A DNA stretch of 64,000 nt. Origin: Pseudomonadota bacterium (GTDB lineage Bacteria > Myxococcota > Myxococcia > Myxococcales > Myxococcaceae). Both the position numbers and the translations under genes were made by a program. The stretch lies in contig JAFAFL010000127.1 of NCBI GenBank assembly GCA_023423535.1, positions 10,393 to 74,392 of the forward strand, written 5' to 3'. Shown here in pieces: positions 32,101-38,475 of the stretch. A model generated the notes under the pieces. It was not told where the DNA came from. It made no database searches and saw nothing but the letters and a program-made list of their open reading frames with translations. Positions within the stretch are counted from its first letter, which is position 1; each line of letters begins with the position of its first letter.

Positions 32101-34887
32101 CACGAGGCGGGTCGCACCGCCGATGCCGCCGAGTTCGACGCGCTGCTGCTGGAGACGAACCCGTTCCATCCGTCCGCGTACGAGCGCCACCGCGCGCATC
32201 TGGAGAAGAGCGGCGAGTGGGCGGAGCTCGCCGGATTGCTCCTTCGTCGTGCGGAGCGTTTGACCGGTGGTGCCGATTCGAGCGACGCGGCCGAGGCCTA
32301 CCTCGCGGCGGCGTCGTGTCTCCGGCGCGTGGGCGGCAGCGAGCAGGCGCTCCTGTGCGAGGAGCGTGCGTTCGAGGTGGACCCGCGCAATCGCCTCGCG
32401 TTCGAGGCAGTGCGGGCGCGGGCGGCGGACGTTCGTCGGGCGGCGGAGGTGCTCGCGCGGCGTGCGCAGGCGGTGCCGGAGGAGCGCGCGGCGTTGCTGA
32501 CCGAGCGCGCGGACGCCTTGTGGAACGCCGGTGAGGCGTTGCTCGCGGCGGCGGCACTCGACGAGCTGCTGCTCGTGGCGCCGGAGGAAGTCCCGGCCCT
32601 CGAGCGCCGCGCGGAGCTGGCCTTCGAGGCGGGCGGTGCGAAGGCCTCGCAGCCGTGGGATCGCCGGCTGCTGCAGACCGCGGGTGAGCGGCTGGCGCCG
32701 GCGGTGCGGGTGAGGACGCAGCTGCGGCTCGGGCACGCAGCGCTCTCCGGCGGCGCGCTGGTGGATGCGGCCGACGCGTTCGAGACGGTGGTGGCGCTCG
32801 ATCCGGACGGCGAGCGCGGTGCCGAGGCGTTGTCGCTGCTCTCCGAGGTGCACGCGCGGTCGGGAGACAGGGAGGGGCTCTTCCGCACCACGCTGAGGCT
32901 CGCGCAGCGCGCCACCGCGAAGGGCGCTGCGGAGGAGGCGGAGGCGCTGCTGAGGCGCGCTGCGGAGCTCGCGGTGCAGCCGGAGGACGCGGTGGAGGCG
33001 CTGGTGCCGCTCGCCCGGTTGCGTCCCTCCGAGGTGTCGATCGTCGAGCGCGCCGCGGCGGGACTGAAGTCGCTGGGTCGTCCCTCCGAGGCGGTGGAGC
33101 TCTACGAGCGCGGCGCGCAGGCGGTGGGTGGCGCACGCGCGGCGGCGTGGCTGCTGGCGGCGGCCGGGCTCGTCGCGGAGCCGAAGGGGGAGCTGGCGCT
33201 GTCGCTGCGTGAGCGCGCGGCGGCGGCGGATCCGCAGAACACCGAGGCCCTGCGCGCGCTGTGCGAGGCCTACCGGCAGCTTGGACAGATGGACCGGCTG
33301 GGCGAGACGTTGAAGCGTCTGGCGGAGATCGTCACCGACGAGGACGAGCGCGCGGTGCTCCTGCTGGAGCGGGGCGAGCTGGCCGCGCGGTCGGGTGATG
33401 TCCTCGGCGCACGTGCGGCCTTCGACGCGATCATTCAGCGCGGGTCTTCGGGCGCGGGCTACCTGCAGGCGCTCGACGCGCTCATTCCGCTGCTCGAGCA
33501 GACCGGTGAAGGGGTCGCGCTCGCGGAGGCGCTGCTGCGTCGCGGTGCGGTCTGCGTGGGCGGTTCGCGCGGCGAGGACGAGGCACGCGCGGCGCGGGTG
33601 CTGATGGACGCGGGCGAGCCGGAGCGCGCGCTGAGGGCGGCACGTGCGGCGCTGGCCGCGAAGCCCACGGCAGAGCGGCACGCGTTGGTGGCGGAGCTGT
33701 GCGAGGCGCTCGGTGAGGACGCCGGGGCTGCGCGTGCGTGGCGTGAGGCGGGCGAACTCCTGCGCGGCGTGGACGCCTATGTGCGGGCGGGTCTGACCGA
33801 GGAGGCGCTGGAGTGGATGCGCGCCGCCGCGGACGAGCTCATCGAGTCAGCGGACGGCGACCGCGAGGTGCGCGCTGCGGAGCTCGCCGCACGCTTCGAG
33901 CGCTTCGGGCAGCTCGAGGACGCGCTGCGGATGCTCGGGCAGGCGGAGGAGACGCCGGAGCGGCTGCTTCGCCGGGCGCAGTGGGCGGAGCGGCTGGGGC
34001 GCACCGGTGAGGCGCTGCAGCTTCGCGAGCGCTGCGCGGGAGACGACCCGAAGACGCTGGAGGAGCTCGCGGTGGGCTACGCGCGCGCGGCTCTGGTGCC
34101 GTTCGCGGTGAGGCTCGCCGAGCGCCTGCAGGCGGCGGGACACGTCTTCAGCGAGGCGACGCGCCGGGAGCTCGCGGAGCGCTTGTCGTCCACGCCCGAC
34201 GGTGCAGCCTTCGCGCTGACGCTGTGGCCGGGGCTCCTGCGCGAGCGGCCCGTGGACGCGGACGGTTGGACCCTGTTCGCGGAGGCGCTGCACGCCTGTG
34301 GCCGCCACGAGGCCGCGGTGATGGCGGACGGCTTTGGTGCCGCGCTGACCGGCAGCAGCAGCTCCGCGCCTGCCGCACCGTGGGCTCGGCTGGAGGTGAA
34401 GCGCGTGGAGAGCGAGCTGCCGGCGCCCGCGCGACTGGCGGAGATCACTGCCGAGTCGATGCCCCGGCTGCACGCCGCGCTCGCCCACGCGCTCTCGTCG
34501 ATGGGCGCTGAACGGACGCGCGTGTTCCTCGATCCGCATGGTGGGGTCGAGGCCTGGCTGCTCGCCGCCGACGAGCTGGTCATCGGCGCCGGTGCGTTGG
34601 GCGCGTTCGGTCCGGTGGAGCTGGGGTGGCTCTGTGCGCTGGCGCTGACGCTCGGCGAGGAGAGCCGCGCGTTCACCCGCGTGGGTGAAGGCCAGGGCCC
34701 CGACTTCGCCGAGGCCGCGGCGCGCGCCTTCGAAGCCCATCCCGCGACGCTCGCCGCCTGCCGCGTCATCGCGCAGCTCGACGATCGGGTGCGAGGCATG
34801 GACCCGCTGACGGTGGAGGTGGCGCGCGTGCTTCGCGAGAGTCCCGCCTTCCACGCCATCGCCCGCCGCGCGGTGGAGCTCGTGTAG
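26182..34887 (+). CDS. Giant TPR protein (2901 residues)
   Basis: The protein has no signal peptide. After a Ser/Pro-rich start (residues 1-25) comes a ~210-residue β-rich domain (RLLDRRAFVGFPPLP to VLPALVELAAVGRGY). From ~245 to ~2750 it is built of tetratricopeptide-like helix pairs on a 34-36-residue period with Ala, Leu, Glu and Arg dominating, e.g. PDALYQLGELCHRSGDHLRAIKA and LSPNH/LDPRD/LEPSD-type turns. The last ~150 residues form a separate helical domain (TAESMPRLHAALAHALSSMG). ATG 26182 begins just after the divergent gap. A scaffold role is likely; giant TPR proteins occur in myxobacterial motility and surface machines. The lipoprotein gene 10 nt later is probably co-transcribed. 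Confidence 0.85.
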   Translation: MPTDNESSARPSASSSPSVPASPGPELRLLDRRAFVGFPPLPIAPGVSVVDFALQIPDVSFPFSFTGGAARFQRRKLQFGFLELEVAAEELARRVLDLQGRLTELDGLKLHFRPGYLEAQARLAVGERAPVTFKLAFDGDGDRLAVYVYDVRLYGFTTTPAARVPVLVAEAAKGLELLPELEVRGASGLSARVLPALVELAAVGRGYRMPSLDQARLAGAEVTGKGLRLRFASGGLPPPAAPDEELLLSLEGARAFAEAEGLLAEGRLAEARDAYLRHGDLIDAHPFAVERLLTLLVADPQAHELALDVAQNLGQRRARSATALWAEAIVRERRGESARAAERWLALCALARRNQEEASAFFAAESAARAARDQAPQMAVRALHEVLGIRPDHLPSLKALARAADAAQDRAGAIRAFRRIAALARDPMDAAEAHVQLARLCALTEDDIAGARLHCEAALKLSPNHPDALYQLGELCHRSGDHLRAIKALDRLREVAMGRHEVDRIGRAAVLAGRVWEEGLAQPENALLRYREAASLLPGEAEPLFLAARVADGLGKVQEAVSGYLQAIELAGPAPREVRVREVAHAAHHAMARLSKVKLGEPARAREHLEAALGLDPRDLLAIEELLPYFRAEGRAEDLADALENAAAVIPDRARRAALWAEAGELYRGRLANPERAEQLLTQALESDPTHRGALEGLLALAETQRDGRKLCRSLRGLAELEAEPTLRARHLRRLAVAARDLSSDLELAAAALGEVLSLEPSDLAAWGELCALQRRRGDMDALAFALERRAQVAEAQGDVRLAAAALRELSNVLEARLGRVAEALVALERAAQLAPDPAYLFELADLALRCDRPERARRALEALLAHLPKSAAPDKLAEVHARLGRACELCGDAGAAKEHYAQAFPLRRTDDALAARLEALFEASGESLRLSELWATRAQALLELGRADESQALFLRSGHALLALGEVSAAMLRFTAALEAAPQSASAGEVLEAMGELELRRGARRDAARLFARRAELHPQDRAAARLFARAAELLAGDPREETLWGQALERDPHFAPARLRRAELRREGDPQGALEDLQTVLALDATDPEAPNDAQRPELMLAASRAAAAVGDLDTARALLSEVTAQRPDDVALAQELAALHRRAGAKDELRALLSELWRRLDPFAARPALREYAELCLEAQQVPQTREALRALLQLEPRNLWAAANLLALLEADAAEAERLLLLGLLIESAEGPSRAQLLVTRAALHRGAGRLEDARADLERALPDAEERNDVAVELGAVLAELGDGAAELRHWRSVDGALALGASARLFTLSESEELAEEAFALLLSLALTTDDRARAARGAAELALAKGDRDGAVAALEIASAHGPTASRVDAALLRARLLEEDGHIEDASSAYALARSLAPANATASDGLLRTLEALERWEEVARLRAGNAAIRTGAAAAREYLLLGTVLLERLGREDEALTALRRAGRVDPADVASRRHLHAVLVRRDERVEAAAVLEQLSALVESPSEIASEFRALAHRAREVGSDDEALRLLRRAHELSPATSRTELAPLAELLYLKGAVAEALPLHVALCGDEAEAAAALASEDAQLRNGARTLHLRLADLAEGAGDLALAERALRRVLQSDPQHAVAAERLSAVLAPRDPRAAVEVLWAWARELTDASRAVPVLQSLAEKARTRLMDWELASAILRRVAELSPTRASHEALAELFRESGRVPELMSELLVVADLALAEDDLEGAISAFEEEARLCESAGRHDAALKTLQALRELCEDEGQPERAAKYELRRAELFRDVRLDAVAAESALEKAWSLWPSLQLARAGEAMARRRDDAHKAADWLARSLPLVDVAADRARVLLELARLFAGPIGANPQSEQAAREALQLDPSLEEARALLVRALERDGRVAELAAHHEELAAAATAPDEKVRLFLEAARIYRDRAGQPDAAAAAVLGARAVKPDDEALTLKCADLLHEAGRTADAAEFDALLLETNPFHPSAYERHRAHLEKSGEWAELAGLLLRRAERLTGGADSSDAAEAYLAAASCLRRVGGSEQALLCEERAFEVDPRNRLAFEAVRARAADVRRAAEVLARRAQAVPEERAALLTERADALWNAGEALLAAAALDELLLVAPEEVPALERRAELAFEAGGAKASQPWDRRLLQTAGERLAPAVRVRTQLRLGHAALSGGALVDAADAFETVVALDPDGERGAEALSLLSEVHARSGDREGLFRTTLRLAQRATAKGAAEEAEALLRRAAELAVQPEDAVEALVPLARLRPSEVSIVERAAAGLKSLGRPSEAVELYERGAQAVGGARAAAWLLAAAGLVAEPKGELALSLRERAAAADPQNTEALRALCEAYRQLGQMDRLGETLKRLAEIVTDEDERAVLLLERGELAARSGDVLGARAAFDAIIQRGSSGAGYLQALDALIPLLEQTGEGVALAEALLRRGAVCVGGSRGEDEARAARVLMDAGEPERALRAARAALAAKPTAERHALVAELCEALGEDAGAARAWREAGELLRGVDAYVRAGLTEEALEWMRAAADELIESADGDREVRAAELAARFERFGQLEDALRMLGQAEETPERLLRRAQWAERLGRTGEALQLRERCAGDDPKTLEELAVGYARAALVPFAVRLAERLQAAGHVFSEATRRELAERLSSTPDGAAFALTLWPGLLRERPVDADGWTLFAEALHACGRHEAAVMADGFGAALTGSSSSAPAAPWARLEVKRVESELPAPARLAEITAESMPRLHAALAHALSSMGAERTRVFLDPHGGVEAWLLAADELVIGAGALGAFGPVELGWLCALALTLGEESRAFTRVGEGQGPDFAEAAARAFEAHPATLAACRVIAQLDDRVRGMDPLTVEVARVLRESPAFHAIARRAVELV

Positions 34888-34897
34888 CGTGACCCGC

Positions 34898-35518
34898 ATG
34901 AACCGGCGGTGGTCACAGTTCGCGGCAGGCGGGGCGGCGCTCTCGCTGTCGCTCGTGCTCGCCTGTGAGGGCGAAACGGCGCTCCCCGGCGACGAGGTCA
35001 TCGGCCGGTTCCGGTTCACCGCGGAGCTGGTGGACCGTGGCCAGTGCACCTTCTCGGAGGTCCCCGAGGGCGGACGCTTCGAGTTCGAGGGCACCTTCTC
35101 GCGCAACCCGAGAGGCGACGGCGCCTGGTTCAGCGTGTCGGGCGAGAACCAGGCAGGCACGTGGGACGGCCAGCGCTTCGCCGCGAAGCACACCGCGCCG
35201 CGCCGCTTCGAGAAGGGTGACTGCGACAACCGGTTCCTCGTCACCGAGCAACTGCACGTGGCGGTCCTCTCCGCGAGCCAGGACACGGCGCTCGGCGGCG
35301 AGTGCCCGGAAGACGGCGCCGCGCTGCTGAAGGCGGGTTCGGTCCCGGTCGATGCCGACGCCGGCGTCACCGCGCCCGGTCCAGAGGACACCGGCTACGA
35401 CGCGGTGCGCGCCTGCGGGCAGCTCACGCACCGCATCACCCCCGTGGCCGCGCCGACGTGTGAGAAGTTCAAGGAGTGCACGCTGCTGTGGCGCGTGACG
35501 GGAGGACGACGGCAGTGA
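34898..35518 (+). CDS. Lipoprotein of unknown function
   Basis: A 206-residue lipoprotein: signal NRRWSQFAAGGAALSLSLVLAC with lipobox VLAC, then EGETALPG. The mature part is β-rich with Cys residues that could form two or three disulphides (GQCTF, GDCDN, GECPEDG, RACGQ, TCEKFKECT). A stretch of Asp and Ala (PVDADAGVTAPGPEDTG) separates a β domain from the Cys-containing tail. ATG 34898 is preferred over GTG 34889. Its stop codon overlaps the queC start (GTGA), so translation of queC is coupled to it. Confidence 0.7.
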   Translation: MNRRWSQFAAGGAALSLSLVLACEGETALPGDEVIGRFRFTAELVDRGQCTFSEVPEGGRFEFEGTFSRNPRGDGAWFSVSGENQAGTWDGQRFAAKHTAPRRFEKGDCDNRFLVTEQLHVAVLSASQDTALGGECPEDGAALLKAGSVPVDADAGVTAPGPEDTGYDAVRACGQLTHRITPVAAPTCEKFKECTLLWRVTGGRRQ

Positions 35519-36204
35519 CGAAGCGGGCGGTGGTGTTGTTGTCGGGCGGTCTGGATTCCACGACGTGCCTCGCGATGGCGAAGCGCGACGGCTTCGAGCC
35601 GGCCTGTCTGGTGGTGTCGTACGGCCAGCGGCACTCGGTGGAGATCGAGCGCGCAAAGGCCGTGGCGCAGGCGATGGGTGTGCAGGACGTGCGCGTGGTG
35701 GGACTCGAGCTGCGCGCCATCGGTGGGTCGTCGCTGACCGCGGATCAGCCGGTGCCGAAGGATCGCGACGAGGCCGAGATGTCCGGCGGCATCCCGGACA
35801 CCTACGTGCCGGCACGCAACACGATCATGCTCTCGCTCGCGCTGGGGCTGGCGGAGGTCATCGGCGCACAGGACCTCTACATCGGCGTCAACGCGGTGGA
35901 CTACAGCGGCTACCCGGACTGCCGCCCCGAGTTCATCCGCGCCTTCGAGTCGCTGGCGAACCTCGCCACCCGCGCAGGCGTCGAGGGCGCGCACTTCACC
36001 GTGCACGCGCCGCTCTCCGGGCTGACGAAGGCGGAGATCATCCGCGAGGGCGTCGCGCTCGGTGTGGACTACGGCATGACCCACTCCTGCTACGACCCTG
36101 ACGCGAGCGGCAGGGCGTGCGGGCGATGCGACAGCTGCAAGCTGCGCAGGAAGGGATTCATCGAGGCCGGCGTTCCCGATCCGACGAGGTACGTGGAGGC
36201 CTGA
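35515..36204 (+). CDS. queC: 7-cyano-7-deazaguanine synthase (QueC)
   Basis: A 229-residue ATP-dependent enzyme that converts 7-carboxy-7-deazaguanine to preQ0, on the queuosine route. The ATP PP-loop SGGLDSTT is at the N-terminus, followed by SYGQRHSVE and VPARNTIMLSLAL. The C-terminal zinc site is present in CYDPDASGRACGRCDSCKLR, whose four Cys residues match the family. The GTG start overlaps the lipoprotein stop and has GGAGGA ~9 nt before it, so it beats the in-frame ATG at 35476. The stop overlaps the start of the dipeptidase gene by one base. No other queuosine genes are in the window. Confidence 0.95.
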   Translation: MTKRAVVLLSGGLDSTTCLAMAKRDGFEPACLVVSYGQRHSVEIERAKAVAQAMGVQDVRVVGLELRAIGGSSLTADQPVPKDRDEAEMSGGIPDTYVPARNTIMLSLALGLAEVIGAQDLYIGVNAVDYSGYPDCRPEFIRAFESLANLATRAGVEGAHFTVHAPLSGLTKAEIIREGVALGVDYGMTHSCYDPDASGRACGRCDSCKLRRKGFIEAGVPDPTRYVEA

Positions 36205-36839
36205 TGCGGTGGGTGCTGGTGGTGCCGCTGCTCTTCGCGGCGAACGGGTGGGCGAAGGACGCGAAGCGCGCGCCCGCGCTGGTGGACGTCACCGAGCACA
36301 TCCCGGATGCGGTGCTCGACCTGCGCTACGCGACCGAGAACAACTTCCTCGGGCGGAAGGTCTATCCGGACGGCGCGCGCTGCCTGCTCCTGCCGCAGAC
36401 GGTGGAGAAGCTGGTGAAGGTCGCCGGGACCCTGCGCGAGAAGGGCTTCCGGCTGCGCCTGTACGACTGCTACCGCCCGCTCTCGGTGCAGTGGGAGATG
36501 TGGAAGATCCTTCCGAAGCCCGGCTACGTCGCGGATCCCGCGAAGGGCTCGCACCACAACCGCGGCGCGGCGGTGGACCTCGGGCTCTCCGACAAGGAAG
36601 GCCGGGAGGTCGAGCACCCCACGCCGTTCGACACCTTCAACCGCGCGGCGCACCACGGCTACGCGGGCGCCTCCGAGGCGGCGACCCGTCATCGCGAGCT
36701 GCTGCGCGAGGCGATGGAGGGCGCGGGCTTCAGGAAGAACCGGATGGAGTGGTGGCACTACTCGCTGCCGAACGCGGGTCGCTTCCCCATCCTCGACGAG
36801 CCTCTCGTCGCGCCGAGCGAGCCGCCGTCGTCGCGCTGA
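36204..36839 (+). CDS. Exported D-alanyl-D-alanine dipeptidase, VanX/DdpX type
   Basis: A 211-residue zinc peptidase with a signal peptide (VLVVPLLFAANGWA). The VanX zinc motif SxHxxGxAxD is SHHNRGAAVDLGL, and the catalytic Glu and third ligand lie in MEWWHYS. YDCYRPLS matches the family loop. It would cleave D-Ala-D-Ala in the periplasm, recycling or trimming cell-wall dipeptide. Glycopeptide resistance is not implied: no vanH/vanA-like gene is nearby. The ATG shares one base with the queC stop (TGATG), so it is coupled. Confidence 0.9.
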   Translation: MRWVLVVPLLFAANGWAKDAKRAPALVDVTEHIPDAVLDLRYATENNFLGRKVYPDGARCLLLPQTVEKLVKVAGTLREKGFRLRLYDCYRPLSVQWEMWKILPKPGYVADPAKGSHHNRGAAVDLGLSDKEGREVEHPTPFDTFNRAAHHGYAGASEAATRHRELLREAMEGAGFRKNRMEWWHYSLPNAGRFPILDEPLVAPSEPPSSR

Positions 36840-36912
36840 TCGCGGGGCGGACGCACGCCCCAATCTCCGCAGAACTTGCGCGCGCCGAGGCGAAACGTGC
36901 GCCGGAGGTGCT

Positions 36913-36940
36913 GCGTCACCGAGCGTCACCGAGCGTCGGA
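36913..36940 (+). promoter_or_regulatory. Tandem GCGTCACCGA repeats, candidate activator site
   Basis: GCGTCACCGA occurs at 36913-36922 and 36923-36932, followed by GCGTCGGA at 36933. The 10-bp phasing puts each on the same DNA face. It lies about 70-90 bp upstream of the σ54-type promoter, where an enhancer-binding protein would be expected. Confidence 0.4.
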
Positions 36941-37003
36941 GAAGCGTCCGGCGAAGCCGCGGCCACTGTGCAGGAGAGCGAAGCGCGCTGCGAAAGGGGC
37001 TGG

Positions 37004-37019
37004 CGGCAAGGGCCTTGCA
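37004..37019 (+). promoter_or_regulatory. σ54-type (-24/-12) promoter of the porin gene
   Basis: CGGCAAGGGCCTTGCA fits the -24/-12 consensus TGGCACGNNNNTTGCA at all but two consensus positions: the invariant GG (37005-37006) and GC (37017-37018) are exactly 12 bp apart, first base to first base, and TTGCA is intact. Transcription would begin ~37030, just before the ribosome site AGGAG at 37041-37045. Confidence 0.7.
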
Positions 37020-37053
37020 CAGGCGGGCCCCAAACTCCCTCAGGAGCCATCCT

Positions 37054-38202
37054 TTGACGCTTCGTCCCCTGGCAGTTGCTGCGCTGTCCCTGCTGCTCTT
37101 CCCCGCGCTCGCACATTCGGCCGAGCTCACCACCGCCAACTCGAAGGTGAAGCTGAAGGTCGGCGGCTTCTTCTACGGCGCTGCGCACTTCGACACGAAC
37201 GCGGGGGGGAGCCGTCCCTGGCTCATCACCGTCACCGAGGACAGCGGCCGCGGCAGCTTCTCGGTGGATCCCTACGGCACCCGGTTGAACTTCGGCATCG
37301 AGTCGCAGCTCGAGAACGAGGCCGAAGCGAAGGGATTCCTCGAGCTCGACTGGGGCACCGTCACCTCGCCGCGCCTGCGGCACGCGTACGTGTCGCTCGA
37401 CTTCAAGAACGCGGTGGGCCTGCTGGTGGGTCAGTACTGGCTGCCGAACATGCCGATCATCCCGGAGACCTTCAGCCCGAACGCGATGCTCCGTCAGGGC
37501 AACGCCTGGGCACGCACGCCGCAGGTCAGCCTCTTCCGCACCTTCGGTCCGGTGAAGGGGATGCTGACGCTGGCGACCAGCACCGGCGTCACCGGCAGCA
37601 TCTCGCAGGCGAGCACCAACACCGCGAAGTACGCGCTGATGGAGCACGCGCTGCCCGCGGCGATCGGCCAGGTGGCGTACCAGATCAACCCGAAGAGCTT
37701 CGTCGCTCTCGCCGGCGGCGCCTGGCAGCCGATGGTCGGCTACAGCAACGCCGAGGGTCCGCAGAGCACGAAGCTGACCTCCTGGTACTCGGAGGCCGCG
37801 ACGCAGCTCGGCTTCGGCAAGCTCTCGCTCGGCGCCAAGTTCTGGTACGGCCAGGGCGCGGGTCTCGGCACCGGCGTCGGCCAGTCGATCGTGATGAACG
37901 ACCAGAACGAGGCGACCGGCATCACCAGCATGGGCGGTCTCGCTTCGGCGAAGTACGCGTTCCACCCGAAGTTCAGCGCCAGCCTCTACGCGGGCATCGA
38001 TGATCCGGAGGACACCGTGGAGGGCGTGAACCTCGCCATCCGCCGCAACCTCACGGTCGGCGGCACCGCGGTCTACACGGCCATCGAGGGCGGCACGCTC
38101 GGCCTCGAGGTGATGAACGTCACCACCACCATGTACGCCGGCGGCAACGAGTCGCCCAACAACGACACGCGCGCCTCGTTGGTCGCGCGCTACGCGTTCT
38201 AA
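37054..38202 (+). CDS. Outer-membrane porin-like protein
   Basis: A 382-residue protein with an export signal (LAVAALSLLLFPALAHSAE). The mature sequence alternates short β-strands: KLKVGGFFYGAAHFDTN, RLNFGIESQLENEAEAKGFLELDW, HAYVSLDFKNAVGLLVGQY, ending in SLVARYAF with the C-terminal aromatic typical of barrels. Asn/Tyr/Gly composition fits a ~16-strand porin. The start is TTG 37054, with CAGGAG 8-11 nt before it; an upstream TTG at 37015 would lie in the promoter. Expression probably depends on σ54 (37004-37019), and a strong terminator follows. The transported solute is unknown. Confidence 0.8.
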   Translation: MTLRPLAVAALSLLLFPALAHSAELTTANSKVKLKVGGFFYGAAHFDTNAGGSRPWLITVTEDSGRGSFSVDPYGTRLNFGIESQLENEAEAKGFLELDWGTVTSPRLRHAYVSLDFKNAVGLLVGQYWLPNMPIIPETFSPNAMLRQGNAWARTPQVSLFRTFGPVKGMLTLATSTGVTGSISQASTNTAKYALMEHALPAAIGQVAYQINPKSFVALAGGAWQPMVGYSNAEGPQSTKLTSWYSEAATQLGFGKLSLGAKFWYGQGAGLGTGVGQSIVMNDQNEATGITSMGGLASAKYAFHPKFSASLYAGIDDPEDTVEGVNLAIRRNLTVGGTAVYTAIEGGTLGLEVMNVTTTMYAGGNESPNNDTRASLVARYAF

Positions 38203-38236
38203 CGGCGCCGGCAGGAACTCGTAGTTGCAGCACCTG

Positions 38237-38287
38237 GCGGCACCACTGGGCGCTCTCGGCGAGCCCACGTGGTGCCGCTTCCTTTTT
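38237..38287 (+). terminator. Strong intrinsic terminator after the porin gene
   Basis: GCGGCACCAC (38237-38246) pairs perfectly with GTGGTGCCGC (38269-38278). TGGGC (38247-38251) and GCCCA (38263-38267) extend the stem with one bulged C, leaving an 11-nt loop. TTCCTTTTTG follows directly. It lies 35 nt past the porin stop. Confidence 0.9.
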
Positions 38288-38399
38288 GCGGGAGGGGAGG
38301 GCGAGGAGCGTCGAGTCCGGGGCGCGCGATTCGTGCGTGGCGGCGGTCGTGTCGCGGGCGTACGGCGCAGTTGCTCGTCGCCCCGTCAGCGCCCCTTCG

Positions 38400-38468
38400 C
38401 TGGTCAGCGTCGCGGTTGAGGACCGAGAGCACCGTGGACTTGCCCGCGCCGGACGGACCGATGGGGCC
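38400..38468 (-). pseudogene. Remnant of an ABC-transporter ATPase (Walker A only)
   Basis: Read on the minus strand, 38468-38400 encodes GPIGPSGAGKSTVLSVLNRD and then ADQ, the Walker A segment (GPSGAGKST) plus following helix of an ABC ATPase, most like phosphate/amino-acid importer ATPases. No start codon, Q-loop, signature or Walker B follows in any frame. A shift of frame downstream gives SEGALTGRR, compatible with the next ABC segment, so a frameshifted, truncated relic is likely. It begins 8 nt after the stop of the Cys-rich lipoprotein gene. Confidence 0.7.
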
Positions 38469-38475
38469 TGCGCGC

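Noticed and set aside
26221..33681. Very long open frame antisense to the TPR gene
   Set aside because: At ~70 % GC, stop codons are rare opposite Ala/Glu/Arg/Leu-rich genes; the antisense frame is Arg/His/Gln-rich with no domain, so it is a shadow.
36204..36839. Vancomycin-resistance cluster
   Set aside because: Only the VanX-like peptidase is present; no ligase (vanA) or dehydrogenase (vanH) is near, so a housekeeping dipeptidase is more likely.
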